Shown: positions 56,312 through 64,000, numbered from the stretch's first letter. The stretch: DNA of 64,000 nt from Marine Group II euryarchaeote MED-G38 (GCA_002457145.1 NTJP01000008.1:1-64000); one strand, 5' to 3'. Made by a program: numbers and translations. Notes: generated from the sequence alone by a model not told the origin.

Positions 56312-56384
56312 TATTTCCTAAATAATGACTATTTTTAGGAAATAGTCTTAATATAAACATTTAATTAGGAAATGTTCCTAGGAA
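56312..56384. promoter_or_regulatory. Operator-like array of TTCCTA/TAGGAA half-sites
   Basis: Five TTCCTA/TAGGAA hexamers lie in 71 bases (56314-56319 as TTTCCTA, 56336-56341, 56366-56371, 56375-56380, 56379-56384). They form a perfect 11-bp inverted repeat (TATTTCCTAAA 56312-56322 with 56334-56344), a second perfect 8-bp one (GACTATTT 56327-56334 with 56340-56347), a 7-bp one (56356-56362 with 56370-56376) and TAGGAA/TTCCTA (56366-56380). This sits between divergent genes, directly before an HTH gene. Confidence 0.6.
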
Positions 56385-56388
56385 TATT

Positions 56389-56637
56389 ATGGCTACTAAA
56401 GAACAAATTGCACAGATTGTTCAACTTAGAGGTACAGGCCACTCTTTGGAAGAGATTGCAAAAATTGTTGGATTATCCAAATCTTCGGTAGCTTATCAAC
56501 TTAAATTACTAAAGAAAAAGTCATCCAAGTCTAATTCTTCTGAAGTATTTTCTTCTGCAATTTTAGCAGGTACAATCGGTGCAGCAGGTGGTTTAGCATT
56601 AGCAATTCTTATTCAGGAATTAAAAAAAGGTAAGTGA
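56389..56637 (+). CDS. Small HTH protein with C-terminal membrane span
   Basis: An 82-residue protein. Residues ~4-43 are an HTH (GHSLEEIAKIVGLSKSSVAYQL), similar to resolvase/HTH_23-type DNA-binding units. Residues ~53-75 form one hydrophobic segment (AILAGTIGAAGGLALAILI) with a Lys tail, so the HTH would face the cytoplasm at the membrane. It is coupled to the NYN nuclease (4-base gap) and preceded by the palindromic array, suggesting autoregulation. No family name is known to me for this combination. Confidence 0.75.
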   Translation: MATKEQIAQIVQLRGTGHSLEEIAKIVGLSKSSVAYQLKLLKKKSSKSNSSEVFSSAILAGTIGAAGGLALAILIQELKKGK

Positions 56638-56641
56638 AATT

Positions 56642-57550
56642 ATGAAAGATAAATATGAAAAAATTGTCATTGATGCAGCAAATATTCTCCACAATGACAC
56701 TGGAATTGAAATGAAAGATGAAAAAGGTCAACCAAGAGTCCAATCTCGGCCAGAAAGACTCAAAGACTGTATATCGTTCTGTGAAAAAAAAGGGTGGAAA
56801 GTAACCGCTTTTTTAAAAGAATCAACCTATAAATATGCTGTATCATTAGCCAAAAGTAAATCCAATACAACAGTCGGGGATGTCAACATTCTAGATAATC
56901 TGATAGAACAAGATAAATTACATTTAATTGCCGCAGATAAAGAAGACATTTATTGGGTCGATTATGCAGTTGCTGAAAATGCTTTGATAGTTACACATGA
57001 CAAATTTAGAAACGAGATGAAGGAATATCAAGATAGAGATTGGAAAGACATCAATAAACGTACATTAAGAGATTTCAAATTTGTTAACAATAAATTCATT
57101 CTTCCAAGTTTGAAAAAGAAACAAGTAACTAGAAAACAAAATAAAGAACAAATTACTCTTGATCAAATATTCACCGCTATTCAGAAATTAAACACTAATG
57201 TTGCAGAATTAGAAAGATATGTAAGGAAAAGAGAATTCACTAATCTTAAAAAATCACAAGATAAACCAAAAACTAAACAACAACAAATAAAATCGAATCT
57301 TGAAATAGTTAATACTGTGGTTAATAGCCTCTTATCCTCAGGTAATGCAGTCGTTGCATCACATATCCAATCAGAACTAGCTCGACCAATATTGGGCTTA
57401 GATGAGAATATACATGAATGGAAAGCAGGTTGGTCTGAAGACTTACGTGAAATCTTAGGATACTCCAAAACTGGAGGATTTCCAAAATGGTTAATCTCTA
57501 ATTCCAAGAAGAAAATTGTACAACAAGGTAACAAATTATCTTATGCCTGA
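56642..57550 (+). CDS. Regnase/Zc3h12a-like NYN ribonuclease with C-terminal helical domain
   Basis: A 302-residue protein. Residues 8-155 follow the Zc3h12a-type NYN fold: Asp11 and Asn14 (IVIDAANIL), Asp102 aligned 18 residues before Asp120 (IVTHDKFRN), and FKFVNNKFILP; Regnase-1 Asp248 would be Asn124 here. These acids hold magnesium for RNA cleavage. Residues ~165-225 are a basic, Gln/Lys linker helix; ~225-300 may be a winged-helix/LOTUS-like domain (VNSLLSSGNAVVASHI). It shares an operon with the HTH-membrane protein. Confidence 0.72.
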   Translation: MKDKYEKIVIDAANILHNDTGIEMKDEKGQPRVQSRPERLKDCISFCEKKGWKVTAFLKESTYKYAVSLAKSKSNTTVGDVNILDNLIEQDKLHLIAADKEDIYWVDYAVAENALIVTHDKFRNEMKEYQDRDWKDINKRTLRDFKFVNNKFILPSLKKKQVTRKQNKEQITLDQIFTAIQKLNTNVAELERYVRKREFTNLKKSQDKPKTKQQQIKSNLEIVNTVVNSLLSSGNAVVASHIQSELARPILGLDENIHEWKAGWSEDLREILGYSKTGGFPKWLISNSKKKIVQQGNKLSYA

Positions 57551-57567
57551 ATAAATTTATGAATTAA

Positions 57568-58275
57568 TTATTCAGACCCTGGAACTGCTAGATTTCCTGA
57601 CAACAATAGTCCACCAATGATTATGTGAAAAATCATTACAACTGGGAACATTAAATTGAAGAAACTTGGTTCATTGAGTATTGGAGCCGCAAGGAAGGCT
57701 GTACCTACAGCCATCAAACTCGGAAGTACGAATCCCATGGCACCCTCAGGGCGCTGAGAAGAGAAAGCCACAAAGCCAATTATAATCATAGCTAGACCCC
57801 ATGTTACAGGAGACATTTGCCAAGCAGTAGAGCCAGCATCAAAGTAATTTTGTTGTGAGTCTTTTTGATCCGCTTCAGTTTCATATGTACCTACTGGATC
57901 AACAGCATCAATATCTGTATTTTCTGCATTTATTACACTGACATTACTGCCCATGCCCATGATAAAAGCTACTAATGAAGCAATAATTAGCATACTACCT
58001 ACTGTAAGTAATTGTTTGTTCATGCCATCTGCATTTGCCATCATTTCTGAATTTAACAAATATAATCCTCCAAACATTACCATTGTTCCTAATGATGCAG
58101 CAATTAGTAAAGGCATCAGTGTATCTGCTTCTTGTGCCAGAGAATCGGTACCTCGTGTACCTACATAATCTGCTGCTGGCCAGAGAATAAATGCTCCCAT
58201 TAGGAGTATCGGTCCTGCTATCAACATGTACGGCGTTAGGCTTGTGTCACTTTCATTAGACATGAATAAAGGCAT
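57568..58275 (-). CDS. Polytopic membrane protein of unknown function
   Basis: A 235-residue protein (ATG at 58275 or 58263) with about seven predicted spans (e.g. YMLIAGPILLMGAFILW, LLIAASLGTMVMFGGLYLL, VMIFHIIIGGLLLSG). A central hydrophilic loop of about 40 residues (residues ~115-155, Asp/Glu-rich) separates them. No transport signature is seen. It stands alone, convergent with the NYN ribonuclease gene and divergent from the next. Confidence 0.6.
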   Translation of the reverse strand: MPLFMSNESDTSLTPYMLIAGPILLMGAFILWPAADYVGTRGTDSLAQEADTLMPLLIAASLGTMVMFGGLYLLNSEMMANADGMNKQLLTVGSMLIIASLVAFIMGMGSNVSVINAENTDIDAVDPVGTYETEADQKDSQQNYFDAGSTAWQMSPVTWGLAMIIIGFVAFSSQRPEGAMGFVLPSLMAVGTAFLAAPILNEPSFFNLMFPVVMIFHIIIGGLLLSGNLAVPGSE

Positions 58276-58424
58276 TATTATGAGTACTTAACATTTTATT
58301 AAATAAATTTGATTATATATGTTTTTATGTATGATAGTATTTTATCCGTTTTTAGAATTAAATATTCCTTTTCATAATATATAAGTGCAAACAATCATGT
58401 CTAATCATATTTGCGACATACTAT

Positions 58425-59264
58425 ATGGAAGGAGATAAAGAAGAGAAAAATCTTCCATCTGATCAACCATCTTCAATATTTATAGGTGGACCTGCAAAAG
58501 CAGAAAATATTCTTTCAGGAAGTATTAATAAAAATAAAGAAAATAAAAATATAAGATTTTGGGGAAATAACAATATTGAAGAAATATCACAAACACCTTC
58601 TTGGGCTTGGTTTTTGATAGGTCTGATCCTAATTCCTATAATTCTCAGTATAATCAGTACACTAATATTAACAATTGCAGATTTTGGTTTATTTAGAGAA
58701 ATAAACTCCTCAAATATAGATAATGGAGATAGCGTTACTATTAACGACCAGACTTTTGAAGTTTATATTTTTACCATGTCTTCGAATTTTGATAATAATT
58801 ATGGAACAACTTCTTTTTGGGATTTGAATATTGAGTCTTCTAATCCCGGCTCATTAGATTGGATGACTTATATCTCAGGATATTATGATAATATAGATCA
58901 AAGAGAAACTCAAGATGATTCAGGTAATCTATGGTATGAATCAAACTCCCATTCCGATATGCAAGATGTTTACGATGATCCAAGCGTATATATCAGAGTA
59001 ATTGAAAATAAAGTAGTAGTTGCTGTTGGAGATAATCTTCCTCCGCCAACTTTTTCTGTATATTATTGGGATAATAGTGGCCCTGAGATGAATGGTACTA
59101 CTATATTTTCAGCTTGTTTAATATGGCCTGTAACAATTATAGGAGGAACTATTTGGAGCATCAGAACAGATAGGAAACCACTAGCATATGGACTTCTTTC
59201 CTGGGGAATAGTGGCTCTAATTGCTCTATTATTATTCAGCTTTGCATGGTTCATTGGTTTCTAA
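58425..59264 (+). CDS. Membrane protein with extracellular loop, unknown function
   Basis: A 279-residue protein: an Asn/Lys-rich cytosolic head (~1-60), a span at about 62-88, an extracellular acidic domain of about 130 residues (SSNFDNNYGTTSFWDLNI region), then spans near 225-243 and 250-275. No domain is recognised. A TATATAAG at about 58376-58383 could be its promoter. Confidence 0.6.
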   Translation: MEGDKEEKNLPSDQPSSIFIGGPAKAENILSGSINKNKENKNIRFWGNNNIEEISQTPSWAWFLIGLILIPIILSIISTLILTIADFGLFREINSSNIDNGDSVTINDQTFEVYIFTMSSNFDNNYGTTSFWDLNIESSNPGSLDWMTYISGYYDNIDQRETQDDSGNLWYESNSHSDMQDVYDDPSVYIRVIENKVVVAVGDNLPPPTFSVYYWDNSGPEMNGTTIFSACLIWPVTIIGGTIWSIRTDRKPLAYGLLSWGIVALIALLLFSFAWFIGF

Positions 59265-59278
59265 TTTTATTTACTAAA

Positions 59279-60103
59279 TCAATTTAGATCTCCAAGCTCT
59301 CTTGACCTATTCTTAGCTTTGAGAATAGCTTCAATTACAATTTTTGTATAATTATTCTCTTTAAGATGGCTTATTGCAGCATCTGTAGTCCCTCCTTTGG
59401 ATGTAACCTCTTTTCGAAGATCCGTTGGATTCAGTTCGGATTTCATAGCAAGTAAAGCAGAACCAAATACTGTCTGTAAAACCAGTTTTTCTGCCACAAC
59501 TCTAGACATACCCATTTCAATTCCACTTTCTATCATTACTTCTATTGTATGAAAAACATATGCAGGACCAGTTCCACTTAGTGCAGTAACTGCATCCATT
59601 AAGTCTTCAGGAGCGTGTAAACAAATACCAACCGCATCTAATACATTTCTTACCCTTTCGAAGTCAGTATTACCTACATGAGTACCTCCACAATATATGC
59701 TCATACCTTCTCCAACCACAGCAGGAAGATTGGGCATTACACGGACAATAGGTATATCTCCAAAAAGTACCCTTTCAATAGAATTGGTAGTTATACCAGC
59801 TGCAATACTCATTACAGTCTGATTAGACTTTATTGATTTTGAGATTTCCTTAAGCAAAGTCGACATATTCTGTGGCTTCGATGCTAAAATAACTAAATCA
59901 GCTAATTTTGAGGTATTATTAGCATCAATACCATCTATCACACCCAAATCCCTACATAAAGATTCGACTTTTACTTTATCCACGTCACAAATGATAATTG
60001 ATTTGGCTTCAATACCACTCTTATTTACTATTCCTCGCACCAATGCAGAGCCCATATTACCAACTCCAATAACGCCTACTACGAACTGATTCTCTATAGT
60101 CAT
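59279..60103 (-). CDS. proC: Pyrroline-5-carboxylate reductase
   Basis: The 274-residue enzyme reduces pyrroline-5-carboxylate to proline with NADPH. It has the Rossmann start VGVIGVGNMGSALVRGI, then LVILASKPQNM, RVMPNLPAVVGEGMS and the ALSGTGPAYVF signature with VTSKGGTTDAAI. The length is typical. It converges on the membrane protein gene before it (14-base gap). It stands alone; proA/proB are not seen here. Confidence 0.95.
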   Translation of the reverse strand: MTIENQFVVGVIGVGNMGSALVRGIVNKSGIEAKSIIICDVDKVKVESLCRDLGVIDGIDANNTSKLADLVILASKPQNMSTLLKEISKSIKSNQTVMSIAAGITTNSIERVLFGDIPIVRVMPNLPAVVGEGMSIYCGGTHVGNTDFERVRNVLDAVGICLHAPEDLMDAVTALSGTGPAYVFHTIEVMIESGIEMGMSRVVAEKLVLQTVFGSALLAMKSELNPTDLRKEVTSKGGTTDAAISHLKENNYTKIVIEAILKAKNRSRELGDLN

Positions 60104-60175
60104 AGAAATTGGAGTAAGGAGTAATATATCATACTGACCCTTATTTCTAACGATAATTAAAAATATTAAACATAT

Positions 60176-60361
60176 TTAAGATTCTAAAATACCAAGTATC
60201 GTGGGTGCAAACAAGAAAATTATGGCCAATAATACAACTGAATAATAGGCAATCCTCATAAAAATCTTCCAAATTGAACTCTTAGATCTTTGGTTGGGGC
60301 GAATATCTGCTCCAAATAGAACCAAACCAACAAGATCACCAATTGCTCCCATATACTTCAA
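60176..60361 (-). CDS. Small single-span membrane protein
   Basis: A 61-residue protein with one or two hydrophobic segments (residues ~5-18 and ~35-58, YYSVVLLAIIFLFAPTILGIL) joined by a basic stretch DIRPNQRSKSSIWK. Starts ATG 60361. It lies upstream of proC on the same strand (72-base gap). Too short for a family call; coding status is moderately supported. Confidence 0.45.
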   Translation of the reverse strand: MKYMGAIGDLVGLVLFGADIRPNQRSKSSIWKIFMRIAYYSVVLLAIIFLFAPTILGILES

Positions 60362-60496
60362 GCAGCATGTAATGTTAATTTAGATTTTGATATATTGATG
60401 AATAATATGATAAGATTATTTTATTTAGAATTTAAATTAATATACATCTATTGAAACCGTTGAGATTAAACAGAAGTTACCCTTCGGTCCATTATT

Positions 60497-60573
60497 GGAC
60501 CCATAGTGTAGCCTGGATATCACAGGGGCTTGCGGAGCCTTTAACCCGTGTTCAAATCGCGGTGGGTCCGCCA
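60497..60573 (+). tRNA. tRNA-Arg (anticodon GCG), CCA encoded
   Basis: Acceptor GGACCCA/TGGGTCC, discriminator G73 and CCA at 60571-60573. Anticodon stem GGGGC/GCCTT with loop TTGCGGA gives GCG. D arm GTG/CAC with GG in the loop; T arm CCGTG/CGCGG with loop TTCAAAT. No intron. Confidence 0.93.
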
Positions 60574-60685
60574 TACATGACATATGTAGAAATGATTGTT
60601 TTGCATGTTTTTTCATCGATTTTTGAGCATTTATTGAACATTTTGATATGGTTTTGCAACTTAGGGATAACTAAGGTGTCCAAAA

Positions 60686-61981
60686 ATGAAACCAGAGATG
60701 AACAATATTAATCGACAAAAAAGATCACTAAGTGTAATATTGGCATTAGCCGTTATTTCACTTTTAGCAGGCGCGTCAGTAAGCACAAGTGTAGACGATC
60801 TTGTTGAGCCAAGATATGCCGAAGATAGCCCATATGCAGGAGTAGTTGATGATGCAGTTGGTGATGCTACTTGGGATAAAATAGAGAAGAATGACAAAGG
60901 GCTAAAAGGAAAACTCCAGTCCTTTCTTTCTGATAGATTAGATATTTCAGAAGAAGATAGAGAAATACATCTGGAGAAAAGAGTAGAAGCAAATAAAGTA
61001 TTAACAACAGCATATCAATTTTGTATCGATAACATAGATTGCGATGCTGACTCTGAAGTACTTACTGAAATGTTATTTTCAATGGATTCTCGAGCAAAAC
61101 CTATGATGAAGGAAGTAAATTTAGATATGGAAGACTGGGAAGAAAAGAAAGCTGATTGGGAAGCTGAAAAGCCAGACTGGGAAGAAAAGAAAGCTGATTG
61201 GGAAGCTGAAAAGCCAGATTGGGATTTAATGGTTAGAGAAGGTGAAACGCCTTTAAATCGGGAATCAAGAGAAAAGGAAATGAAAGACACCCATAAAAAC
61301 CATGAATGGAAAGATTTCGGTGAAAAAGAACTTACAGATAAAATGAGCATGGTTGAAAATGGAGCAATCGCAATTTCATATTGTATTTCCAACAGTGATT
61401 GTGCCGGATTAGCAGTCACTAATGATGAGCGCCATACATTTAACTCGATTCTAAATAAAATAGGAGAAGAGATGGCTAATCGCCATGCTGACTATCAAGA
61501 ATGCTATGAAGGCGAGGATTGTTCTCGAGACGGTAAAGAAGCAGATATTAGATCCCCAAGAGGCTTGATATCAAGAATTAGTGATAACTTAAGATCTGAT
61601 GATATGGAAATCACAGAACCAGTAGATCGTGAAGAGTTAGAGCGTTCCGATTTTAGAAAATTCGATGTAACACAAGAAATCTGTGAATCACGTGAAGGAT
61701 CTTGGATTATTGAAGAGGATAAGTCATATTGTGATTGGTCTTCAAAAGAAGATTGTTCTGATAAAGATTGTCTCGATGGAGAGCAGAGAATAAGTTCAGA
61801 TGGTTGTAATGAATGTATATGCGATAGTGGAAATTGGTCCTGCACAGAAAAAGCTTGTGAAAACTCCGAAGCAGATAGAGAAGAATCAGAACAAGATGAT
61901 TCTGATGACGACAATTCATCACAAGAAAGTTGTGAAGCGAGCGGCGGAACATGGTCCGACGATCGTCAAGTATGTTATTAA
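60686..61981 (+). CDS. Secreted Cys-rich protein with pacifastin-like motif
   Basis: A 431-residue protein: signal peptide (residues ~14-35, VILALAVISLLAG), an acidic helical body with two perfect 14-residue repeats (DWEEKKADWEAEKP), and a Cys-rich tail. Near residues ~355-390 the spacing C-x11-C-N-x-C-x-C-x2-G-x3-C-T-x3-C (CNECIC, then SCTEKAC) exactly fits the pacifastin light-chain consensus of serine-protease inhibitors. C-x-x-x-x-G-x-W modules flank it (CEASGGTW at the end). It is expected outside the cell, perhaps as protease inhibitor or binder. Confidence 0.7.
   Translation: MKPEMNNINRQKRSLSVILALAVISLLAGASVSTSVDDLVEPRYAEDSPYAGVVDDAVGDATWDKIEKNDKGLKGKLQSFLSDRLDISEEDREIHLEKRVEANKVLTTAYQFCIDNIDCDADSEVLTEMLFSMDSRAKPMMKEVNLDMEDWEEKKADWEAEKPDWEEKKADWEAEKPDWDLMVREGETPLNRESREKEMKDTHKNHEWKDFGEKELTDKMSMVENGAIAISYCISNSDCAGLAVTNDERHTFNSILNKIGEEMANRHADYQECYEGEDCSRDGKEADIRSPRGLISRISDNLRSDDMEITEPVDREELERSDFRKFDVTQEICESREGSWIIEEDKSYCDWSSKEDCSDKDCLDGEQRISSDGCNECICDSGNWSCTEKACENSEADREESEQDDSDDDNSSQESCEASGGTWSDDRQVCY
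61133..61216 (+). repeat. Perfect 42-base tandem duplication
   Basis: The 42 bases starting GACTGGGAAGAAAAG at 61133-61174 recur unchanged at 61175-61216, and a partial third copy (GATTGGGA) follows. They code DWEEKKADWEAEKP twice, in frame, in the helical body of the secreted Cys-rich protein. The identity implies recent duplication. Confidence 0.85.
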
Positions 61982-61998
61982 AAATAATTCTCATAGGA

Positions 61999-62037
61999 AA
62001 ATGTTGGGTGATTATTACACATAGTCACCCAACATTT
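61999..62037. terminator. Perfect 13-bp inverted repeat downstream of the pacifastin-like gene
   Basis: AAATGTTGGGTGA (61999-62011) and TCACCCAACATTT (62025-62037) match perfectly across a 13-base loop, 17 bases after the stop codon and 27 bases before the next ATG. There is no following T-run. It may be a terminator, an RNA-stabilising hairpin or an operator for the winged-helix regulator just downstream. Confidence 0.45.
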
Positions 62038-62063
62038 GAATTATAATTAGGTTTCGTGTAGTC

Positions 62064-62558
62064 ATGGTTGATGATGAAAAATACAATTCATCAAATTCTA
62101 TGGAGCAAATTGCTAAGTTAACTTTGGGAATGGCATTATTTATGTTTATTCTTTTAATTTTAGTACCCTTTACATTATCTTCAACATCTTTTGATAATAT
62201 AGTTCCATACCTTATTTATTCATTATTTCTTACAAGTATAGGTGTACTTATTGGAATTTCTATGACTTGGTTACTAAATAACAACCCAACAGAATCGGGA
62301 CCTAAAAGTCAAGAATCGAATATCCCTAATGAAGCAAAAAAATTACCTTTATTATCTTCAGCAGAAAGAACTGTAGTCACAATACTTCAGTCGAATGATA
62401 ATAAAATGTGGCAAGCAGAATTAGTGCGCCAGGGAGGATTTACAAACTCCAAAGCTAGTAGATTACTATCTAGTATGGAACGAGATGGATTAGTTAGGCG
62501 TGTACGTGATGGAATGGGAAAAAGGGTTGAATTAGTTAAAATGGATGGATATTTATGA
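62064..62558 (+). CDS. Membrane-bound winged-helix regulator
   Basis: A 164-residue protein. Two spans (~20-45 and ~50-70) are followed by a linker rich in Asn/Ser/Pro and a C-terminal winged helix from ~90 (LSSAERTVVTILQ, WQAELVRQGGFTNSKASRLLS, RDGLVRRVRDGMGKRVEL), of the type seen in archaeal membrane HTH proteins. It overlaps the next gene by four bases (ATGA at 62555-62558), so the pair is co-translated; the 13-bp inverted repeat just before it could be an operator. Confidence 0.8.
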   Translation: MVDDEKYNSSNSMEQIAKLTLGMALFMFILLILVPFTLSSTSFDNIVPYLIYSLFLTSIGVLIGISMTWLLNNNPTESGPKSQESNIPNEAKKLPLLSSAERTVVTILQSNDNKMWQAELVRQGGFTNSKASRLLSSMERDGLVRRVRDGMGKRVELVKMDGYL

Positions 62559-62998
62559 ATAATAGTCAAAATCAAAAAATATTTGCAATAGTTGGACTTT
62601 TAACTATTGTAATAATTGCATTATGTACTCAAATTATTTTGAATTTGGAGACTAATTCTGAATCACTTGCCGAAGAAGGAATTTTTACAATTCCATTACT
62701 TATTTTAATTATCTCCTTAATCTTAATTCTTAGTATAATATATCAAAGAGGACCATTTAATGATGGAAAATTAAAATTGACACGTAATGATTTTAACATA
62801 GTATTATTACTAATTGCTATGTTTATTATTGGCTTGATAATAGGACCATCACTAACATTACCAAGTATTTTTACCAACTCTGATCTTATTGGTGTAATCA
62901 TTCTTTTAATGCCAATTTTAATGATATTCTTAATGTTAACAAACTTTCAAAATGATAGCAAAAAGAATATTCCCATCTCTCTTCATGAAGAAGAATAA
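62555..62998 (+). CDS. Four-span membrane protein coupled to the winged-helix regulator
   Basis: A 147-residue protein with four predicted spans near residues 9-30, 43-62, 83-102 and 108-128, short loops, and a Glu-rich end (LHEEE). Its ATG lies inside the regulator stop codon region (4-base overlap), so it may be the membrane partner or sensor. No family is recognised. Confidence 0.6.
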   Translation: MNNSQNQKIFAIVGLLTIVIIALCTQIILNLETNSESLAEEGIFTIPLLILIISLILILSIIYQRGPFNDGKLKLTRNDFNIVLLLIAMFIIGLIIGPSLTLPSIFTNSDLIGVIILLMPILMIFLMLTNFQNDSKKNIPISLHEEE

Positions 62999-63068
62999 CC
63001 AGCAATAACATCATTCAATTTCTATTAACGTAGGAATAATTAACATTAAAAACGATTTCCAAATAATT

Positions 63069-63956
63069 ATGCAGAGTATGGATACAACCCAAAATTTGAG
63101 TTTTTGGAGTAGATTGGGAAGAGGCTGGAAGATGACTAAATTAGGGATGTCTGTTGTACGTGCAGATCCCGAATTAATTATTTACACATTTTTTTCTATG
63201 ATTTTGTCATTAGGAGTTTCTATAGCTATTATATCGGGAACTTTTGGTATCGATGTACTATTCGACTCCTCAGACAACCCTGGGGCCGAAGAAGATGCAG
63301 TCGCTATTGCAACCTTGGCTCTTGTTTTCTTAGGCTACATGCTCGTTTCTATTATCACGGTATTTTGGAATTCAGCAATAATAGCTAGTGCTCATGAAAG
63401 ATTATCAAGTGGCTCTAATCCTAGTTTTTCATATGGAATAAATCAAGCCATGAAATGTCTACCAAGTATATTTGCTTGGGGACTAATTTCTGGCACAGTA
63501 GGAGTAATTCTAAAAATATTGGAGTCAACAGCACAAAATCAAAAATCTCCCTTGGCTGTAGTTGCTATGATAGCCAGCTTCATTCTAGGAACAGCATGGT
63601 GGATGCTAACATTCTTTGTAGTACCTAGTATGGTTTTAGATAAAAATGGTGTTTTTGACAGTATGAAGAAGAGTCCTCATTTGTTCAAATCAACTTGGGG
63701 AGAGAACGCAGGAGCAACAGGGGGCATCGGAATAATACAATTCTTTGTTAGTATGTTGGTTATACTTATGTGTTCACCATTATTTTTCTTAGGAGATTAT
63801 GGAATTATTACCGGAGTAATATTATTTATTTTTATATTTGGCTTTGTAACACTATTTTTCACAACTGTAGATTCTGTGAATCGTGCCTCATTATTTTATT
63901 ATGCTAAAACCGGGGAAATGCCTCCAATGGCGGAAAAAATGGGAATCACATTTTGA
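63069..63956 (+). CDS. DUF6159-like polytopic membrane protein
   Basis: A 295-residue protein. The start FWSRLGRGWKMTKLGMSVVRADPELI fits the family start by pattern (quoted here as residues ~12-37), and six spans follow (e.g. LALVFLGYMLVSIITVFW, MIASFILGTAWWMLTFFV). Conserved HERLSSG and VDSVNRASLFYYAKTGE segments are visible. The function of the family is unknown. It ends 44 bases before the window edge. Confidence 0.7.
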   Translation: MQSMDTTQNLSFWSRLGRGWKMTKLGMSVVRADPELIIYTFFSMILSLGVSIAIISGTFGIDVLFDSSDNPGAEEDAVAIATLALVFLGYMLVSIITVFWNSAIIASAHERLSSGSNPSFSYGINQAMKCLPSIFAWGLISGTVGVILKILESTAQNQKSPLAVVAMIASFILGTAWWMLTFFVVPSMVLDKNGVFDSMKKSPHLFKSTWGENAGATGGIGIIQFFVSMLVILMCSPLFFLGDYGIITGVILFIFIFGFVTLFFTTVDSVNRASLFYYAKTGEMPPMAEKMGITF

Positions 63957-64000
63957 ATAAATGTAGTTAAGAAAAAACAAAATAATGTTCCTTTCTCTCA

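Noticed and set aside
60451-60711. Plus-strand open frame across tRNA-Arg
   Set aside because: It contains the whole tRNA gene and its translation resembles nothing.

Overview
The window is an AT-rich stretch (about one third G+C by eye) of an archaeal chromosome. Archaeal information genes are present: ribosomal proteins L18e, L13 and S9, RNA polymerase subunit N, archaeal-type DnaG, a thermosome subunit, deoxyhypusine synthase, a THEP1-type NTPase and an Lrp/AsnC regulator. They sit beside bacterial-type genes (NAD-dependent DNA ligase, PanD, GcvH, PurH/PurN) and very large acidic surface proteins rich in Asp-Asn-Gly calcium-loop repeats. Two of the exported proteins end in a FLPGF-hydrophobic-basic tail like the archaeal PGF sorting signal. 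This mix is what I would expect of a marine Thermoplasmatota archaeon (Marine Group II/Poseidoniales or Marine Group III); that placement is inference. Four tRNA genes (Leu-GAG, Cys-GCA, Pro-GGG, Arg-GCG) all encode CCA. I see no CRISPR array, insertion sequence, integrase or rRNA gene.

Layout. 1-5400: 3' part of a giant surface protein with eleven two-Cys modules and then a long calcium-repeat stalk. 5465-12300: tRNA-Leu, MOSC protein, KH-domain ATPase, membrane-anchored protein, thermosome, purH and a DUF454 membrane protein. 12400-16400: purN converges on a four-gene minus-strand operon ending in a mobA-like gene, followed by an unexplained G+C-rich non-coding segment and dnaG. 16500-24850: TPR protein, redoxin, Lrp regulator, enolase, then a minus-strand group of aminotransferase, speD and deoxyhypusine synthase, and tRNA-Cys. 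24900-31400: RNase HI, gcvH, THEP1, a divergent Eco57I-like methyltransferase with altered motifs plus a coiled-coil partner, and an isocitrate/isopropylmalate dehydrogenase. 31360-37620: a DGSC-repeat lipoprotein, SDR, MFS transporter, membrane proteins and panD. 37775-45808: a 2677-residue single-pass surface protein. 45929-47570: the L18e-L13-S9-RpoN operon and tRNA-Pro. 47630-52381: ligA, PAC2 protein, a Cas4/AddB-like nuclease and a DEDDh exonuclease. 52490-64000: lipoproteins (PKD domains; a solute-binding protein fused to a coiled coil), the HTH/NYN-ribonuclease pair, membrane proteins, proC, tRNA-Arg, a secreted protein with a pacifastin-like cysteine motif, and a membrane-bound winged-helix regulator.

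The strongest candidate for an undescribed system is 56312-57550. An array of TTCCTA/TAGGAA half-sites precedes a tiny HTH protein with a transmembrane tail, which is followed after 4 bases by a Regnase/Zc3h12a-like NYN ribonuclease. The second candidate is 27421-30080, a methyltransferase-fold protein whose catalytic motif IV reads KPPW, together with an upstream coiled-coil protein. How the purine, polyamine/hypusine, repair and surface genes work together is stated under the individual genes.
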